Assembly (NCBI RefSeq): GCF_034344865.1
Contig: NZ_CP133774.1
Span: 4,030,001-4,094,000 of the forward strand
Direction: 5' to 3'
Source of the DNA: Pseudomonas sp. 10S4
Lineage (GTDB): Bacteria > Pseudomonadota > Gammaproteobacteria > Pseudomonadales > Pseudomonadaceae
Length of the DNA: 64,000 nucleotides
The translations under genes and the position numbers were made by a program. Below, piece by piece: positions 8,856-17,669 of the stretch. Numbering within the stretch: position 1 is the stretch's first letter; each line of letters begins with the position of its first letter. The notes below the pieces were generated by a model, which searched no databases, was not told the origin of the DNA, and was given only the letters and a program-made list of their open reading frames with translations.

Positions 8856-10234
8856 ATCACCCGGGAAAACCGCTGGCGATTTTGCTGCTCCAGGTAGGCA
8901 TCGAACACCATGCATACCGAGCGCACCAGCAGTCGTCCGGCCGGCAGTACTGTGATTCGCTCGCTGTCCAATTCGATCAAGCCGTCATTGGCCATCGCCT
9001 CCAGCTGCGGCCAGAGTTCGCTGAAGTAGCCTCGGAAATCGATGTTGAATGCTTGTTCGATCCCGGCGAAATCCAATGTGAAGCTGCAAATCAGTTGCTG
9101 AATCACTGCCCGTCGCAAGCGGTCGTCGGCGTTGCACAACAGGCCACGGTTGGTGGCCAGTTGGGCTGAGGCCAGGGTGTTCTGGTACAGGTTCAGATCG
9201 CTGGTGTTCTGGCAGTACAGGTCGCCGATCTGGCTGATGGCCGAGACCCCGAGCCCAATCAAGTCGCAGTGACCGTGGGTGGTGTAGCCCTGGAAGTTGC
9301 GTTGCAGGGTCGATTCTTCCTGGGCGATGGCCAGTTCATCATCCGGCAGGGCAAAGTGGTCCATACCGATGTAGCGATAGCCGGCCTTGGTCAGTTGTTC
9401 AATGGTGCCCTGGAGCATCTCCAGTTTCTGCGCCGGCGTCGGCAGTTCATTGCTGTTGATCCGCCGTTGCGGCAGGAAGCGTTCCGGCAGGTGCGCGTAG
9501 TTGAACACCGAGAGCCGGTCCGGCTGCAAGGCGATGACCTCGTCAACGGTGCGGGCGAAGTTCTCCGGCGTCTGGCGCGGCAAACCGTAGATCAGATCGA
9601 TATTGATCGAGCGAAACTGCAAGGTTCGCGCGGCGTCGATCACGGCACGGGTTTCTTCCAGGCTTTGCAGGCGATTGACCGCACGTTGCACCGCCGGGTC
9701 CAGGTCTTGGAGGCCGATGCTGACCCTATTAAAGCCCAGTTCACGCAGCAGGCCCATGGTCGACCAGTCGGCTTCGCGTGGATCGATTTCAATGCCGTAG
9801 TCACCGGAATCGTCATCCAGCAAGTTGAAATGCTTGCGCAACTGAGCCATCAACTGGCGCAGTTCGTCGTGGCTGAGAAAGGTCGGGGTGCCGCCGCCGA
9901 AATGCAATTGCTCGACTTTCTGTGCCGGGTCCAGGTGACAGGCGATCAATTGGATCTCCTGCTCCAGGCGCTGCAAGTAGGGGAGTGCGCGGCCACGGTC
10001 CTTGGTGATGACTTTGTTGCAGGCGCAGTAGTAGCAGATGTTCGCGCAGAACGGCACATGCACATACAACGACAGCGGGCGCAGCGCTTTACGGCTGTCG
10101 CGCAGGGCATGAAACAGGTCGAAGGTGCCGACCTGGCTGTTGAATTGAACGGCGGTCGGGTACGAGGTGTAGCGCGGCCCCGACAGGTCGTAACGGCGAA
10201 TCAGATCGGTGTCCCAACGAATGGCGTCGAGCAT
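8852..10234 (-). CDS. hemN: Oxygen-independent coproporphyrinogen III oxidase
   Basis: 460 residues. Radical SAM enzyme that decarboxylates coproporphyrinogen III to protoporphyrinogen IX without oxygen. The cluster ligands are Cys63, Cys67 and Cys70 with the extra Cys72 (FCANICYYCAC), followed by GGGTPTFL at 113-120 and the HemN-type C-terminal winged domain. It supplies haem for the neighbouring cbb3 oxidases under low oxygen. A perfect Anr box at 10299-10312 lies 65 bases upstream of the ATG. Confidence 0.97.
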   Translation of the reverse strand: MLDAIRWDTDLIRRYDLSGPRYTSYPTAVQFNSQVGTFDLFHALRDSRKALRPLSLYVHVPFCANICYYCACNKVITKDRGRALPYLQRLEQEIQLIACHLDPAQKVEQLHFGGGTPTFLSHDELRQLMAQLRKHFNLLDDDSGDYGIEIDPREADWSTMGLLRELGFNRVSIGLQDLDPAVQRAVNRLQSLEETRAVIDAARTLQFRSINIDLIYGLPRQTPENFARTVDEVIALQPDRLSVFNYAHLPERFLPQRRINSNELPTPAQKLEMLQGTIEQLTKAGYRYIGMDHFALPDDELAIAQEESTLQRNFQGYTTHGHCDLIGLGVSAISQIGDLYCQNTSDLNLYQNTLASAQLATNRGLLCNADDRLRRAVIQQLICSFTLDFAGIEQAFNIDFRGYFSELWPQLEAMANDGLIELDSERITVLPAGRLLVRSVCMVFDAYLEQQNRQRFSRVI

Positions 10235-10270
10235 GCGGGCATTCCCCCGGATAGGCTTGCAGTGTGAGCA

Positions 10271-10312
10271 AGTCTATGGGGTGCGGCGTTGGGGCATCTT
10301 GATTTGCATCAA
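10271..10312 (-). promoter_or_regulatory. Anr-dependent promoter of hemN
   Basis: TTGATTTGCATCAA at 10299-10312 matches the Fnr/Anr consensus TTGAT-N4-ATCAA exactly. A -10-like TAGACT on the minus strand (10271-10276) is centred 32 bases from the box centre, the geometry of a class II Fnr-activated promoter with the box at about -41.5. Induction of hemN by Anr is known in Pseudomonas; the -10 assignment is mine. Confidence 0.88.
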
Positions 10313-10339
10313 CGGTGGTTGGTGGCTTTGATCGGTTTT

Positions 10340-10432
10340 TGTGGCGAGGGAGCTTGCTTCCGCTGGACTGCGTAGCAGTCCCATCTTTTGGGGCCGCTTC
10401 GCAGCCCAGCGGGAGCAAGCTCCCTCGCCACA
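10340..10432. repeat. REPIN, GTGGCGAGGG family
   Basis: Inverted pair TGTGGCGAGGGAGCTTGC ... GCAAGCTCCCTCGCCACA with inner arms GACTGCGTAGCAGTC and GGGGCCGCTTCGCAGCCC. It lies between the hemN promoter and the 3' end of the TauE/SafE gene. Confidence 0.85.
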
Positions 10433-10435
10433 GGG

Positions 10436-11120
10436 TCAGTGCCCCATGAACCAATGCTGATGCGGCCCCGGCAATGTCCAGATCCCGAACAGAATCACCA
10501 ACAACCCGCCACTCATCCGCACGCTACGCTTGCGCAACAGTGCCGTGACCCGTTCCGCCGCCAGGCCCGTGGCCAACAAAACCGGCCATGTCCCCAGCCC
10601 GAACGCCAGCATCAACAACGCACTGTCCAGCGCATTGCCCTGACTCGCCGCCCACAGCAACGTGCTGTAAACCAGCCCGCACGGCAGCCAGCCCCAGAGT
10701 GCGCCCAGCAGCAAGGCGCGGGGCAGGCTCGACACCGGCAGCAATTTGTTGGCAATCGGCTGGATATGCCGCCACAGGCCGCGACCGAGGCTTTCGATGC
10801 GGGTCAGGCCGCTCCACCAACCGGCCAGGTACAGGCCCATGCTGATCAGCAGCAGCCCGGCGATGATCCGCATGAACATCGCCGCCGGGCTGTTGGCCAC
10901 CGCCCAGCCAGCCAGGCCGATCAGCAGGCCGGCCGTGGCGTAGCTGAGAATTCGCCCCAGGTTGTAAGCCAGCAGCAAGCGGAAGCGACGGCTGCGTTGT
11001 TCCTTGGGAATCGCCAGCGTCAGCGCACCCATCAAGCCGCCGCACATGCCCAGGCAATGGCCCGACGCCGAGCAGGCCGAGGATCAGCGCCGACACCAGC
11101 AGCGGCGCCAGCTCAAGCAT
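10436..11120 (-). CDS. Sulfite exporter TauE/SafE family membrane protein, one-base frameshift
   Basis: About 227 residues when one extra base near 11060 is removed. The ATG at 11120 gives MLELAPLLVSALILGLLG; the sequence then runs GGGCC where GGGC is expected before HCLGMCGGLMGALTLAIP, so the rest is open in another frame from 11047. Six or so hydrophobic segments, with the conserved HCLGMCGG and WGWLPCGLVYSTL cysteine motifs. This gene regularly accompanies ccoS and ccoI in Gammaproteobacteria, suggesting a role linked to copper or oxidase maturation rather than sulfite; that is inference. It overlaps ccoS by 8 bases. Confidence 0.85.
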
Positions 11121-11331
11121 GGGGTGGCGCCTTGTCTTCCGGTTTGGCCGGATGACCGCTGGCCTCGTCGACCGCTGCTTTGTGAGCCGGGTCCTGGTCG
11201 TCGAACAGAATGCTGTGGGCCGGGCCGTCGAGGTCGTCGTACTGACCGCTGTCGACCGCCCAGAAGAAGATGTAGACGGCGATGGCCACGATCAGCAGCG
11301 CGGCCGGGATCATCACGTAAAGAGCTGGCAT
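11113..11331 (-). CDS. ccoS: cbb3-type cytochrome oxidase assembly protein CcoS
   Basis: 72 residues. One N-terminal membrane segment (LYVMIPAALLIVAIAVYIFFWAV) followed by the family hallmark DSGQYDDLDGPAHSILFDD. Needed for cofactor insertion in cbb3 oxidase. It lies 24 bases downstream of ccoI and overlaps the following TauE/SafE gene, so these belong to one transcript. Confidence 0.95.
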   Translation of the reverse strand: MPALYVMIPAALLIVAIAVYIFFWAVDSGQYDDLDGPAHSILFDDQDPAHKAAVDEASGHPAKPEDKAPPHA

Positions 11332-11355
11332 TGGAAGACTCCATGCCCGCGCGGC

Positions 11356-13806
11356 TCAGGCCGGCAGCGGACGGGTTTCTGGCGTGGTGCGGGCCTTTGG
11401 CGTGCTCGGCATGCGAGTCAGGCGCAGGGCATTGAGTACCACGGTCAACGAACTGATCGACATGCCAATCGCGGCCCACACCGGAGTGATCCAGCCGAGG
11501 GCGGCGAACGGCAGCATGAGGCCATTGTACAGTCCGGCCCACAGCAGGTTCTCGATGATTACCCGACGGGTGCGCCGCGCCAGGCTGAAGGCTTGTACCA
11601 AGGCGTCGAGGCGGTTGGACAGCAACACCGCGTCGGCGCTGGTTTTCGCCAGATCGGTGGCCGAACCCATGGCCACGCTGATATCGGCGGCGGCCAGCAC
11701 CGGTACGTCGTTGACCCCGTCGCCGAGCATCAACACCTTACGACCTTCCTTGTGCAGTTGTTGCAGCACTTGCAACTTGTCATCGGGCCGCAAGCCGCCA
11801 CGGGCCTCGTCGATGCCCAATTCGGCGGCGACGCTGGCGACCATCGGTGAGCTGTCGCCCGACAACAACAGCGTGCGCCAGCCGCGAGCCTTGCACGCGG
11901 CAAGCAGCGCCGGGGCATCGGCGCGCAAGCGGTCGTCGAGGACAAACCACGCCAGCGGCCCAAAACTGTCACCGAGCAGCAGCCATTGGCCGGCTTCATC
12001 CGGCATCAGCGGCACGGTGGCACCACTGAGTTCGCAGACAAAACCCGGTTGGCCGATGCGCAAGCGTTGTAAACCGACCAAGCCTTCAAGCCCTAGCCCC
12101 GGCGTACTGAGGACTTCTTCGGCGGCCAACGGTGCACGGCCAAACGCACGGGCGATCGGGTGTTCGGAGCGGTTTTCCAGCGCTGCCGCGAGGCTCAGGC
12201 ATTGATCACTGTTGAGCGAACCGAGTGGGCGAATCGAGCGCAGCGCCAGCCGGCCTTCCGTCAGCGTACCGGTCTTGTCGAAAATCACCGTGTCGATCTG
12301 GTTCAGTCCTTCCAGGACATGGCCGCGAGTTAGTAGTAGGCCGAGTTTGTGCAACGTGCCGGTGGCGGCGGTCAGGGCGGTCGGCGTGGCCAGGGACAAG
12401 GCGCACGGGCAGGTCGCGACGAGCATCGCCAGCACAATCCAGAACGCTCGCGATGAATCCAGTTCCCACCACAACAGGCCGATGGCAGCGGCAGCAATCA
12501 ACGACAGCAGCAGAAACCATTGGGCGGCGCGGTCGGCGATTTCCGCCAGGCGCGGTTTTTCGGCCTGTGCGCGTTCCAACAGACGGACGATGGCCGACAG
12601 TCGCGTGTCATGACCCAGCGCCAGCACCTCCACGGTCAGCGCACCTTCAACGTTCAAGGTGCCGGCCGTGACCGCATCGCCAAGAGTGCGCGGTTGCGGC
12701 AGGTATTCACCGGTGAGCAACGATTCGTCAATGCTCGACTGGCCATCGAGAATCTTGCCGTCGGCCGGGAGAATGGCGCCGGGATGCACCAGCACCTGAT
12801 CGCCGACGCGCAATTCACTGAGCAGGATTCGCTCGCTCTGGCCGTCGGCACTCAGGCGCAGGCACGAGGCGGGCAATAGATTCACAAGTTGAGCGGTGGC
12901 AGCAGCGGTGCGTTCCCGGGCGCGGCGTTCCAGGTAACGTCCGGCCAGCAGGAACAGCGCGAACATCCCGACCGCATCGAAATACAGTTCGCCGACTCCG
13001 GTGATCGAGGTCCAGATCCCGGCGAGGTAAGCGCTGCCAATCGCCAGCGAGACCGACACATCCATGGTCAGGTGCCGGGTGCGCAGGTCGCGTATGGCGC
13101 CCTTGAAGAAGGGTGCGCAGCTGTAAAACACGATCGGCGTGGTCAGGAACAGCGCGACCCAGCGCAGGATGGTGTGCAGCTCCGGGCTGAGGTCGATATT
13201 GAATTCGGGCCAGGTGGCCATGGTCGCCATCATCGCCTGAAACCACAGCAATCCGGCGACGCCGAGTTGGCGCAGGGCCAGGCGATTTTCGCTGGCCAGT
13301 TGTTCGCTGGCGCGGTCGGCCTGATAAGGGTGCGCGGCGTAACCGATGTGGCGCAATTCGCTAAGCACGTGGCTTAGCGGCAGTTGGGCGTCGGCCCAAC
13401 GCACGAACAGGCGATGGTTCGACAGGTTCAGTCGCGCTTCGGCCACGGCCGGCAAGCTGCGCAGGTGTTTCTCGATCAGCCAGCCGCAGGCGGCGCAACT
13501 GATGCCTTCCATCAGCAGCGTGGTTTCAGCGAGTTCGCCTTCGTGACGAACGAAGGGTTGCTGGACGTCGGCGCGGTCGTACAGCGCCAGTTCGTCGACC
13601 AATTGCACCGGCAAGGTTTGCGGGTTGGCCGAGGCTTCGCTGCGGTGCTGGTAATAACTTTCCAGGCCACCCGCCACAATGGCTTCAGCCACGGCCTGGC
13701 AACCCGGGCAGCAGAGCTCGCGGGTTTCACCGAGGACGACGGCGGTGAAGCGGCCCCCGGCCGGGACGGGCAGGGCGCAGTGGTAGCAAGGGGTTGGGGT
13801 GGTCAT
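11356..13806 (-). CDS. ccoI: Copper-translocating P-type ATPase for cbb3 oxidase biogenesis (CcoI/FixI)
   Basis: 816 residues. Exports copper toward cbb3 assembly. In order: an N-terminal Cys-rich segment (CYHC at 7-10 and CCPGC at 32-36), a heavy-metal-associated domain with GISCAACGWL at 101-110, eight likely membrane segments, the actuator loop, the metal-site CPC at 466-468 (VATCPCALSLATP), the phosphorylation motif DKTGTLT from Asp510 and the hinge GDGVNDVPVL. The extended N-terminal region is typical of FixI/CcoI and not of CopA. ccoS follows closely; the upstream gap to ccoH holds a REP pair. Confidence 0.96.
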   Translation of the reverse strand: MTTPTPCYHCALPVPAGGRFTAVVLGETRELCCPGCQAVAEAIVAGGLESYYQHRSEASANPQTLPVQLVDELALYDRADVQQPFVRHEGELAETTLLMEGISCAACGWLIEKHLRSLPAVAEARLNLSNHRLFVRWADAQLPLSHVLSELRHIGYAAHPYQADRASEQLASENRLALRQLGVAGLLWFQAMMATMATWPEFNIDLSPELHTILRWVALFLTTPIVFYSCAPFFKGAIRDLRTRHLTMDVSVSLAIGSAYLAGIWTSITGVGELYFDAVGMFALFLLAGRYLERRARERTAAATAQLVNLLPASCLRLSADGQSERILLSELRVGDQVLVHPGAILPADGKILDGQSSIDESLLTGEYLPQPRTLGDAVTAGTLNVEGALTVEVLALGHDTRLSAIVRLLERAQAEKPRLAEIADRAAQWFLLLSLIAAAAIGLLWWELDSSRAFWIVLAMLVATCPCALSLATPTALTAATGTLHKLGLLLTRGHVLEGLNQIDTVIFDKTGTLTEGRLALRSIRPLGSLNSDQCLSLAAALENRSEHPIARAFGRAPLAAEEVLSTPGLGLEGLVGLQRLRIGQPGFVCELSGATVPLMPDEAGQWLLLGDSFGPLAWFVLDDRLRADAPALLAACKARGWRTLLLSGDSSPMVASVAAELGIDEARGGLRPDDKLQVLQQLHKEGRKVLMLGDGVNDVPVLAAADISVAMGSATDLAKTSADAVLLSNRLDALVQAFSLARRTRRVIIENLLWAGLYNGLMLPFAALGWITPVWAAIGMSISSLTVVLNALRLTRMPSTPKARTTPETRPLPA

Positions 13807-13864
13807 CAGGGGTTCACAGGTACCGCGATTCTGTTCGGGAATTTATGTTGTCTGAGAGGGCCTC

Positions 13865-13928
13865 TTCGCGAGCAAGCCCGCTCCCACAGTGGACCGCGAT
13901 CTAATGTGGGAGCGGGCTTGCTCGCGAA
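13865..13928. repeat. REPIN, GTGGGAGCGGGCTTGCTCGCGAA family
   Basis: Perfect 24-base inverted arms at 13865-13888 and 13905-13928 with a 16-base centre. It lies between ccoI and ccoH inside the cco maturation cluster, only 22 bases beyond the ccoH stop. Confidence 0.9.
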
Positions 13929-13950
13929 TGCGCGAAGCGCAGGCTTTTTA

Positions 13951-14487
13951 CTACTTCAGGTCTTCAGCACCTTGCAGCGGCTCATCGCCCAGCAGCAGGT
14001 TCTTGTCGGGGCTGATCTGTTCTTCCTCGAACATGCGCCAGGTCTTGTCGTCCTGCACGCCCAGCAATTCAACGAAACGGCGGCCATCGACCTTGTCGCT
14101 CATCTGGCCGATGTAGCGGCCCTGTTCGGTTTCGCTGCGGGTCAGGGTGATCTTACGATCCTTCTCCGGCTGGGTCGGCGAGATCAGGTTCAGCTCAACG
14201 GTCTTTGGCTGGCTGTTGCCGGTCAGGCGCAGGTCGACTTCGCCGGTCACCTCATCCAGGTGGACGTTGGCGTGCATTAGCAGGGTCTGGGCCAGCAACT
14301 CACGGTCCAGGGAACGGTTGATGCCTTTGCCGGCCTCGTAGTAGTTGTCATTGACCAGGTTGTCCGGGTTCTTGACCGCAATGGTCACCATGGACAGTGT
14401 CAGGGTCACCGAGCAAGTCAGAATCCCGATGATGATCCACGGCCAAAGATGCTTGTACCAAGGGCTTGCGGCATTTGCTGCTGGCAT
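13951..14487 (-). CDS. ccoH: FixH/CcoH family protein
   Basis: 178 residues from ATG 14487, which has GAGAG upstream; an in-frame ATG at 14502 would overlap ccoG. One N-terminal membrane segment (WIIIGILTCSVTLTLSMVTIAV), the conserved NLVNDNYYEAGKGINRSLDRE motif, then a periplasmic beta domain. Membrane-anchored assembly factor of cbb3 oxidase. Immediately downstream of ccoG (about 11 bases). Confidence 0.93.
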   Translation of the reverse strand: MPAANAASPWYKHLWPWIIIGILTCSVTLTLSMVTIAVKNPDNLVNDNYYEAGKGINRSLDRELLAQTLLMHANVHLDEVTGEVDLRLTGNSQPKTVELNLISPTQPEKDRKITLTRSETEQGRYIGQMSDKVDGRRFVELLGVQDDKTWRMFEEEQISPDKNLLLGDEPLQGAEDLK

Positions 14488-14498
14488 GTTCAGTTCTC

Positions 14499-15914
14499 TC
14501 AACGAATTTGTGGGCCGATGAATCGGCTCTTGGCTTCAACGTGAACGCTGTCGTCATCGGCATCCTTGAGGGTGAATTTCACCTCATTGGTGCTCGATGG
14601 CAATTGCTCCGGTGCGCTGGAGAGCTCCACCGGCTGGCTGAATATTTCTCCGGCGGCGACTTTGATCTCACGCTTGCCTTGCAGCTTGAGGTCCGGCAGA
14701 CCGCTGGCTTCGAGCAGGTAAGTGTGGTCGCGTTGGTCTTTGTTCATGATCTTCAGGCTGTAGACGTTTTCGATCCGGCCTTCGGCGTTCTCGCGGTACA
14801 GCACGCGGTCCTTGCTGACGTCAAAACCGACCAGCGAGCGCATGAAGAACGCGGTGACCAGCAAGCCGATCATGGTCAGCAGCACAACGGCATAGCCGAT
14901 CAGGCGTGGGCGCAGCTTATGGGTTACTTGCCCGGACAGGTTGTGCTCGGTGGTGTAGCTGATCAAGCCGCGCGGGTAGTCCATTTTGTCCATGATGCTG
15001 TCGCAGGCATCGATGCACGCGGCGCAGCCGATGCACTCGATTTGCAGGCCGTCGCGGATGTCGATCCCGGTCGGGCAGACCTGGACGCACATGGTGCAGT
15101 CGATGCAGTCGCCCAGGCCTTGGGCCTTGTAGTCCACGCCTTTCTTGCGCGGGCCGCGGGACTCACCACGACGCGGGTCGTAGGAAACAATCAGGGTGTC
15201 CTTGTCGAACATCACGCTCTGGAAGCGCGCATACGGGCACATGTAGATGCACACCTGCTCGCGCAACCAGCCGGCATTGCCGTAAGTGGCGAGGGTGAAG
15301 AAACCGACCCAGAAGTACGACCAGCCATCGGCTTCGCCGAGGAAGAAGTCGATGGTCAGCTCGCGGATGGGCGAAAAGTACCCGACGAAGGTCATGCCGG
15401 TGACGAAACCGATCAACAGCCACAGGCTGTGTTTACTGAGTTTGCGCAGGAATTTATTGCCGCTCATTGGCGCTTTGTCGAGCTTGATGCGCTGGTTGCG
15501 GTCGCCTTCGGTGACCTTCTCGCACCACATGAAAATCCAGGTCCAGACGCTTTGCGGGCAGGTATAGCCGCACCAGACGCGTCCGGCGTACACGGTAATG
15601 AAGAACAGGCCAAAGGCGCTGATGATCAGCAGGCCCGAGAGCAGGATGAAATCCTGGGGCCAGAAGGTCGCGCCAAAAATGAAGAATTTACGTTCCGGCA
15701 GGTTCCACCAGACGGCTTGATGACCACCCCAGTTCAACCACACCGTACCGAAATACAGCAGGAACAAACCGGCCCCGCCCATCATCCGCAGGTTGCGGAA
15801 CAGGCCGGTGAAGGCGCGGGTGTAGATTTTTTCTCGAGAGGCGTAGAGGTCGACGCTGTTGTTTGCGTTCTTGGCTGGCGGAGTAACGTCGTGTACCGGA
15901 ATCTGATTGCTCAT
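14499..15914 (-). CDS. ccoG: cbb3 oxidase accessory protein CcoG (FixG/RdxA family ferredoxin)
   Basis: 471 residues from the second of two adjacent ATGs. Membrane protein with four to five hydrophobic segments. The conserved CGYTCPQSVWTWIFMW motif (about 105-120) is followed by two 4Fe-4S ferredoxin motifs (CIDCTMCVQVCP and CIGCAACIDACD, about 258-295) and a C-terminal Ig-like periplasmic domain. CcoG-type proteins have been linked to copper reduction during cbb3 assembly. First gene of ccoGHIS; an Anr-like box lies 168 bases upstream. Confidence 0.95.
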   Translation of the reverse strand: MSNQIPVHDVTPPAKNANNSVDLYASREKIYTRAFTGLFRNLRMMGGAGLFLLYFGTVWLNWGGHQAVWWNLPERKFFIFGATFWPQDFILLSGLLIISAFGLFFITVYAGRVWCGYTCPQSVWTWIFMWCEKVTEGDRNQRIKLDKAPMSGNKFLRKLSKHSLWLLIGFVTGMTFVGYFSPIRELTIDFFLGEADGWSYFWVGFFTLATYGNAGWLREQVCIYMCPYARFQSVMFDKDTLIVSYDPRRGESRGPRKKGVDYKAQGLGDCIDCTMCVQVCPTGIDIRDGLQIECIGCAACIDACDSIMDKMDYPRGLISYTTEHNLSGQVTHKLRPRLIGYAVVLLTMIGLLVTAFFMRSLVGFDVSKDRVLYRENAEGRIENVYSLKIMNKDQRDHTYLLEASGLPDLKLQGKREIKVAAGEIFSQPVELSSAPEQLPSSTNEVKFTLKDADDDSVHVEAKSRFIGPQIR

Positions 15915-16081
15915 CATTGCATCCCACGGCAGTGGAAAAATGCCTCGGTCAGTACGTGCCGACCGCGGTCAAAAAGAGGTGTTGCAGTGGCGCAATGATA
16001 CGCCTGTCGCTCTATCTCAAGGGTGCGACCTTTGGTCGCGTTGGGGGAATAGCGTAGATGGTGTAGCAGATGTAACAAATC

Positions 16082-16095
16082 ATGATCCAGATCAA
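16082..16095. promoter_or_regulatory. Anr-like box upstream of ccoG
   Basis: ATGATCCAGATCAA differs from TTGAT-N4-ATCAA only in the first base. It is 168 bases upstream of the ccoG start. I do not see a convincing -10 at the class II distance toward ccoG, so it may act at another spacing or not at all. Confidence 0.5.
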
Positions 16096-16169
16096 TTGAC
16101 TATAGACGATCCACGATTTGCCTTGAGAGCAGCGCGTTGGCGCTGCTCTGTGTCAATGCAGCGGTTGAG

Positions 16170-16292
16170 CTATTTAGGGAGGCGCCCGCCACCCAGGCCG
16201 TCCAGCCCACCCGAGCCGTTTCCGGGTTCTAGCGTTGGGGTGAACGGGATGTTTTGAGGCTGTTGGATACGACGAGCTTCAGAATAGGACAT
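16170..16292 (-). CDS. Possible small protein, 40 residues
   Basis: Starts MSYSEARRIQQPQNIPF and ends in a Gly/Pro-rich tail (GSGGLDGLGGGRLPK). An AAGGA site lies nine bases before the ATG. No recognised family, no signal or membrane segment. The ORF extends upstream in frame to 16442 but without ribosome-site support. It lies alone between ccoG and ccoP1, near the Anr-like box. It may be a real small gene or chance. Confidence 0.4.
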   Translation of the reverse strand: MSYSEARRIQQPQNIPFTPTLEPGNGSGGLDGLGGGRLPK

Positions 16293-16446
16293 GTCATTTT
16301 TTCCTTGGTGATCACCTGTGAAATGCATCTGTCTCCTTGAGAGATTCACTTTGGTAAGTGCGTCTTCAAGGTGAGAAAAAACTACAGGCCCCAAGGTGTT
16401 CGGTCGATTAAAAATCGGTCTCAATGTGTGACGGTCATGCAAATGA

Positions 16447-16487
16447 AAACGGCCCCGCCAATTCTCATTGGCGGGGCCGTTTTTTGT
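16447..16487 (-). terminator. Terminator of the ccoNOQP-1 operon
   Basis: Strong inverted repeat CGGCCCCGCCAAT / ATTGGCGGGGCCG, 18 bases beyond the ccoP1 stop codon, with T or A runs on both sides. Confidence 0.88.
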
Positions 16488-16504
16488 TGCTTCAAGCGTT
16501 TGCC

Positions 16505-17482
16505 TTACTGGGCGTCCGCTGCCTTCTCACCGTGAGACAAGCTGTAGACGTAAGCGGCCAGCAGGTGAACCTTGTCGTTGCCTTGCAGCTGTTCTTGCGC
16601 AGGCATCTGGCCCTGACGGCCGTAACGGATGGTCTGCTGCAGTTGAGCAAAGCTCGAACCGTAGATGAACGCAGCCGGGTGAGTCAGGTTAGGTGCGCCC
16701 ATCGCTGGCGTACCTTTGCCTTCCGGACCGTGGCATGCCACGCAGTTGGCCGCGAACAGTTTCTGGCCGGCAACCGGGTCGGCCTTGGTGCCTTCCGGCA
16801 GCTTGCGGCCATCGAGGTTGGTCAGCACAAAGGAGGCAACATCCGCAACGCCTTGCTCGCCGATCACTTCAGCCCACGCAGGCATCACCGCATGACGGCC
16901 GCCCATGATGGTGGTCTTGATGGTGGCCGGCTCGCCGCCCCAGCGCCAGTCTTCGTCTGTCAGGTTAGGGAAGCCGTAAGCACCCTTGGCGTCGGAACCG
17001 TGGCAGACCGAGCAGTTGGAGGCGAACAAGCGGCCACCCATCTTCAGGGCTTGCGGGTCCTTGGCCACTTCTTCGATGGGCATGGAAGCGAACTTGGCGA
17101 AGATCGGGCCGAACTTGGCGTCCGACTTGGCCATTTCCTTTTCCCACTCGTGAACGCCGGTCCAGCCGGTCTGGCCGTTGGCGAACGCGGTCTGCTTGTC
17201 GTTATCGAGGTAGTTGTAACCCGGCAGCAGGCCTTTCCAGTTACCCAGGCCTGGGTAGAGCACCAAGTAGCCGAGGGCGAAAATGATGGTGCCCACGAAC
17301 AGCATGAACCACCATTTCGGCAGTGGGTTGTCATACTCCTCGATCCCGTCGAAGGAGTGGCCAACCGTTTCTTCCGTCTGCTCGCTGCGCTGGCCCTTGC
17401 GGGTCGACAGCAGCAGCCAGGTCAGGGCGAAGATAGTGCCCAGACTGAGGACCGTGACGTACAGACTCCAGAATGTAGTCAT
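16505..17482 (-). CDS. ccoP1: cbb3 cytochrome oxidase, dihaem subunit III (CcoP), copy 1
   Basis: 325 residues. N-terminal membrane segment(s) ([21 protein letters not shown] and [21 protein letters not shown]), then two cytochrome c domains with haem motifs CSVCH (about residue 158) and CVACH (about 247). It passes electrons to CcoO and CcoN. Its start overlaps ccoQ1 by 4 bases. Compared with copy 2 it has an extra segment of about 10 residues after GYN ([15 protein letters not shown]). Confidence 0.96.
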   Translation of the reverse strand: MTTFWSLYVTVLSLGTIFALTWLLLSTRKGQRSEQTEETVGHSFDGIEEYDNPLPKWWFMLFVGTIIFALGYLVLYPGLGNWKGLLPGYNYLDNDKQTAFANGQTGWTGVHEWEKEMAKSDAKFGPIFAKFASMPIEEVAKDPQALKMGGRLFASNCSVCHGSDAKGAYGFPNLTDEDWRWGGEPATIKTTIMGGRHAVMPAWAEVIGEQGVADVASFVLTNLDGRKLPEGTKADPVAGQKLFAANCVACHGPEGKGTPAMGAPNLTHPAAFIYGSSFAQLQQTIRYGRQGQMPAQEQLQGNDKVHLLAAYVYSLSHGEKAADAQ

Positions 17483-17664
17483 TCTTTGTTACTCCTAGAA
17501 GCTTGCTCGACGTGCTTGATGGCTTCGGGATCATCCGCGAAAGGCAGCAAGGTCGCGTCTTCAAACTCCGACTTGCGCTTGGGACTGAACACCCACAACG
17601 CCAGACCGATAAAGGCCACCATCACAACAACGGTGCCCAGGCCACGAATCATCCCGATATCCAT
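17479..17664 (-). CDS. ccoQ1: cbb3 cytochrome oxidase subunit CcoQ, copy 1
   Basis: 61 residues. One membrane segment ([21 protein letters not shown]) followed by a charged tail ([20 protein letters not shown]). Stabilises the complex in this family. Coupled to ccoP1 by a 4-base overlap and 5 bases from ccoO1. Confidence 0.93.
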   Translation of the reverse strand: MDIGMIRGLGTVVVMVAFIGLALWVFSPKRKSEFEDATLLPFADDPEAIKHVEQASRSNKE

Positions 17665-17669
17665 CTAAA

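Larger units (their letters stand above)
15915..16504. other. 590-base intergenic region between ccoG and ccoP1
   Basis: Contains, from left to right, a small hairpin GCGACC/GGTCGC at 16025-16039, an Anr-like box at 16082-16095, a possible 40-residue ORF on the minus strand at 16170-16292 and the ccoP1 terminator at 16447-16487. No other coding potential that I trust. Confidence 0.6.

Noticed and set aside
13865..13928. CRISPR-like repeat or terminator between ccoI and ccoH
   Set aside because: It is a single inverted pair identical in sequence to REP arms elsewhere in the window, not a repeat-spacer array, and has no T run.
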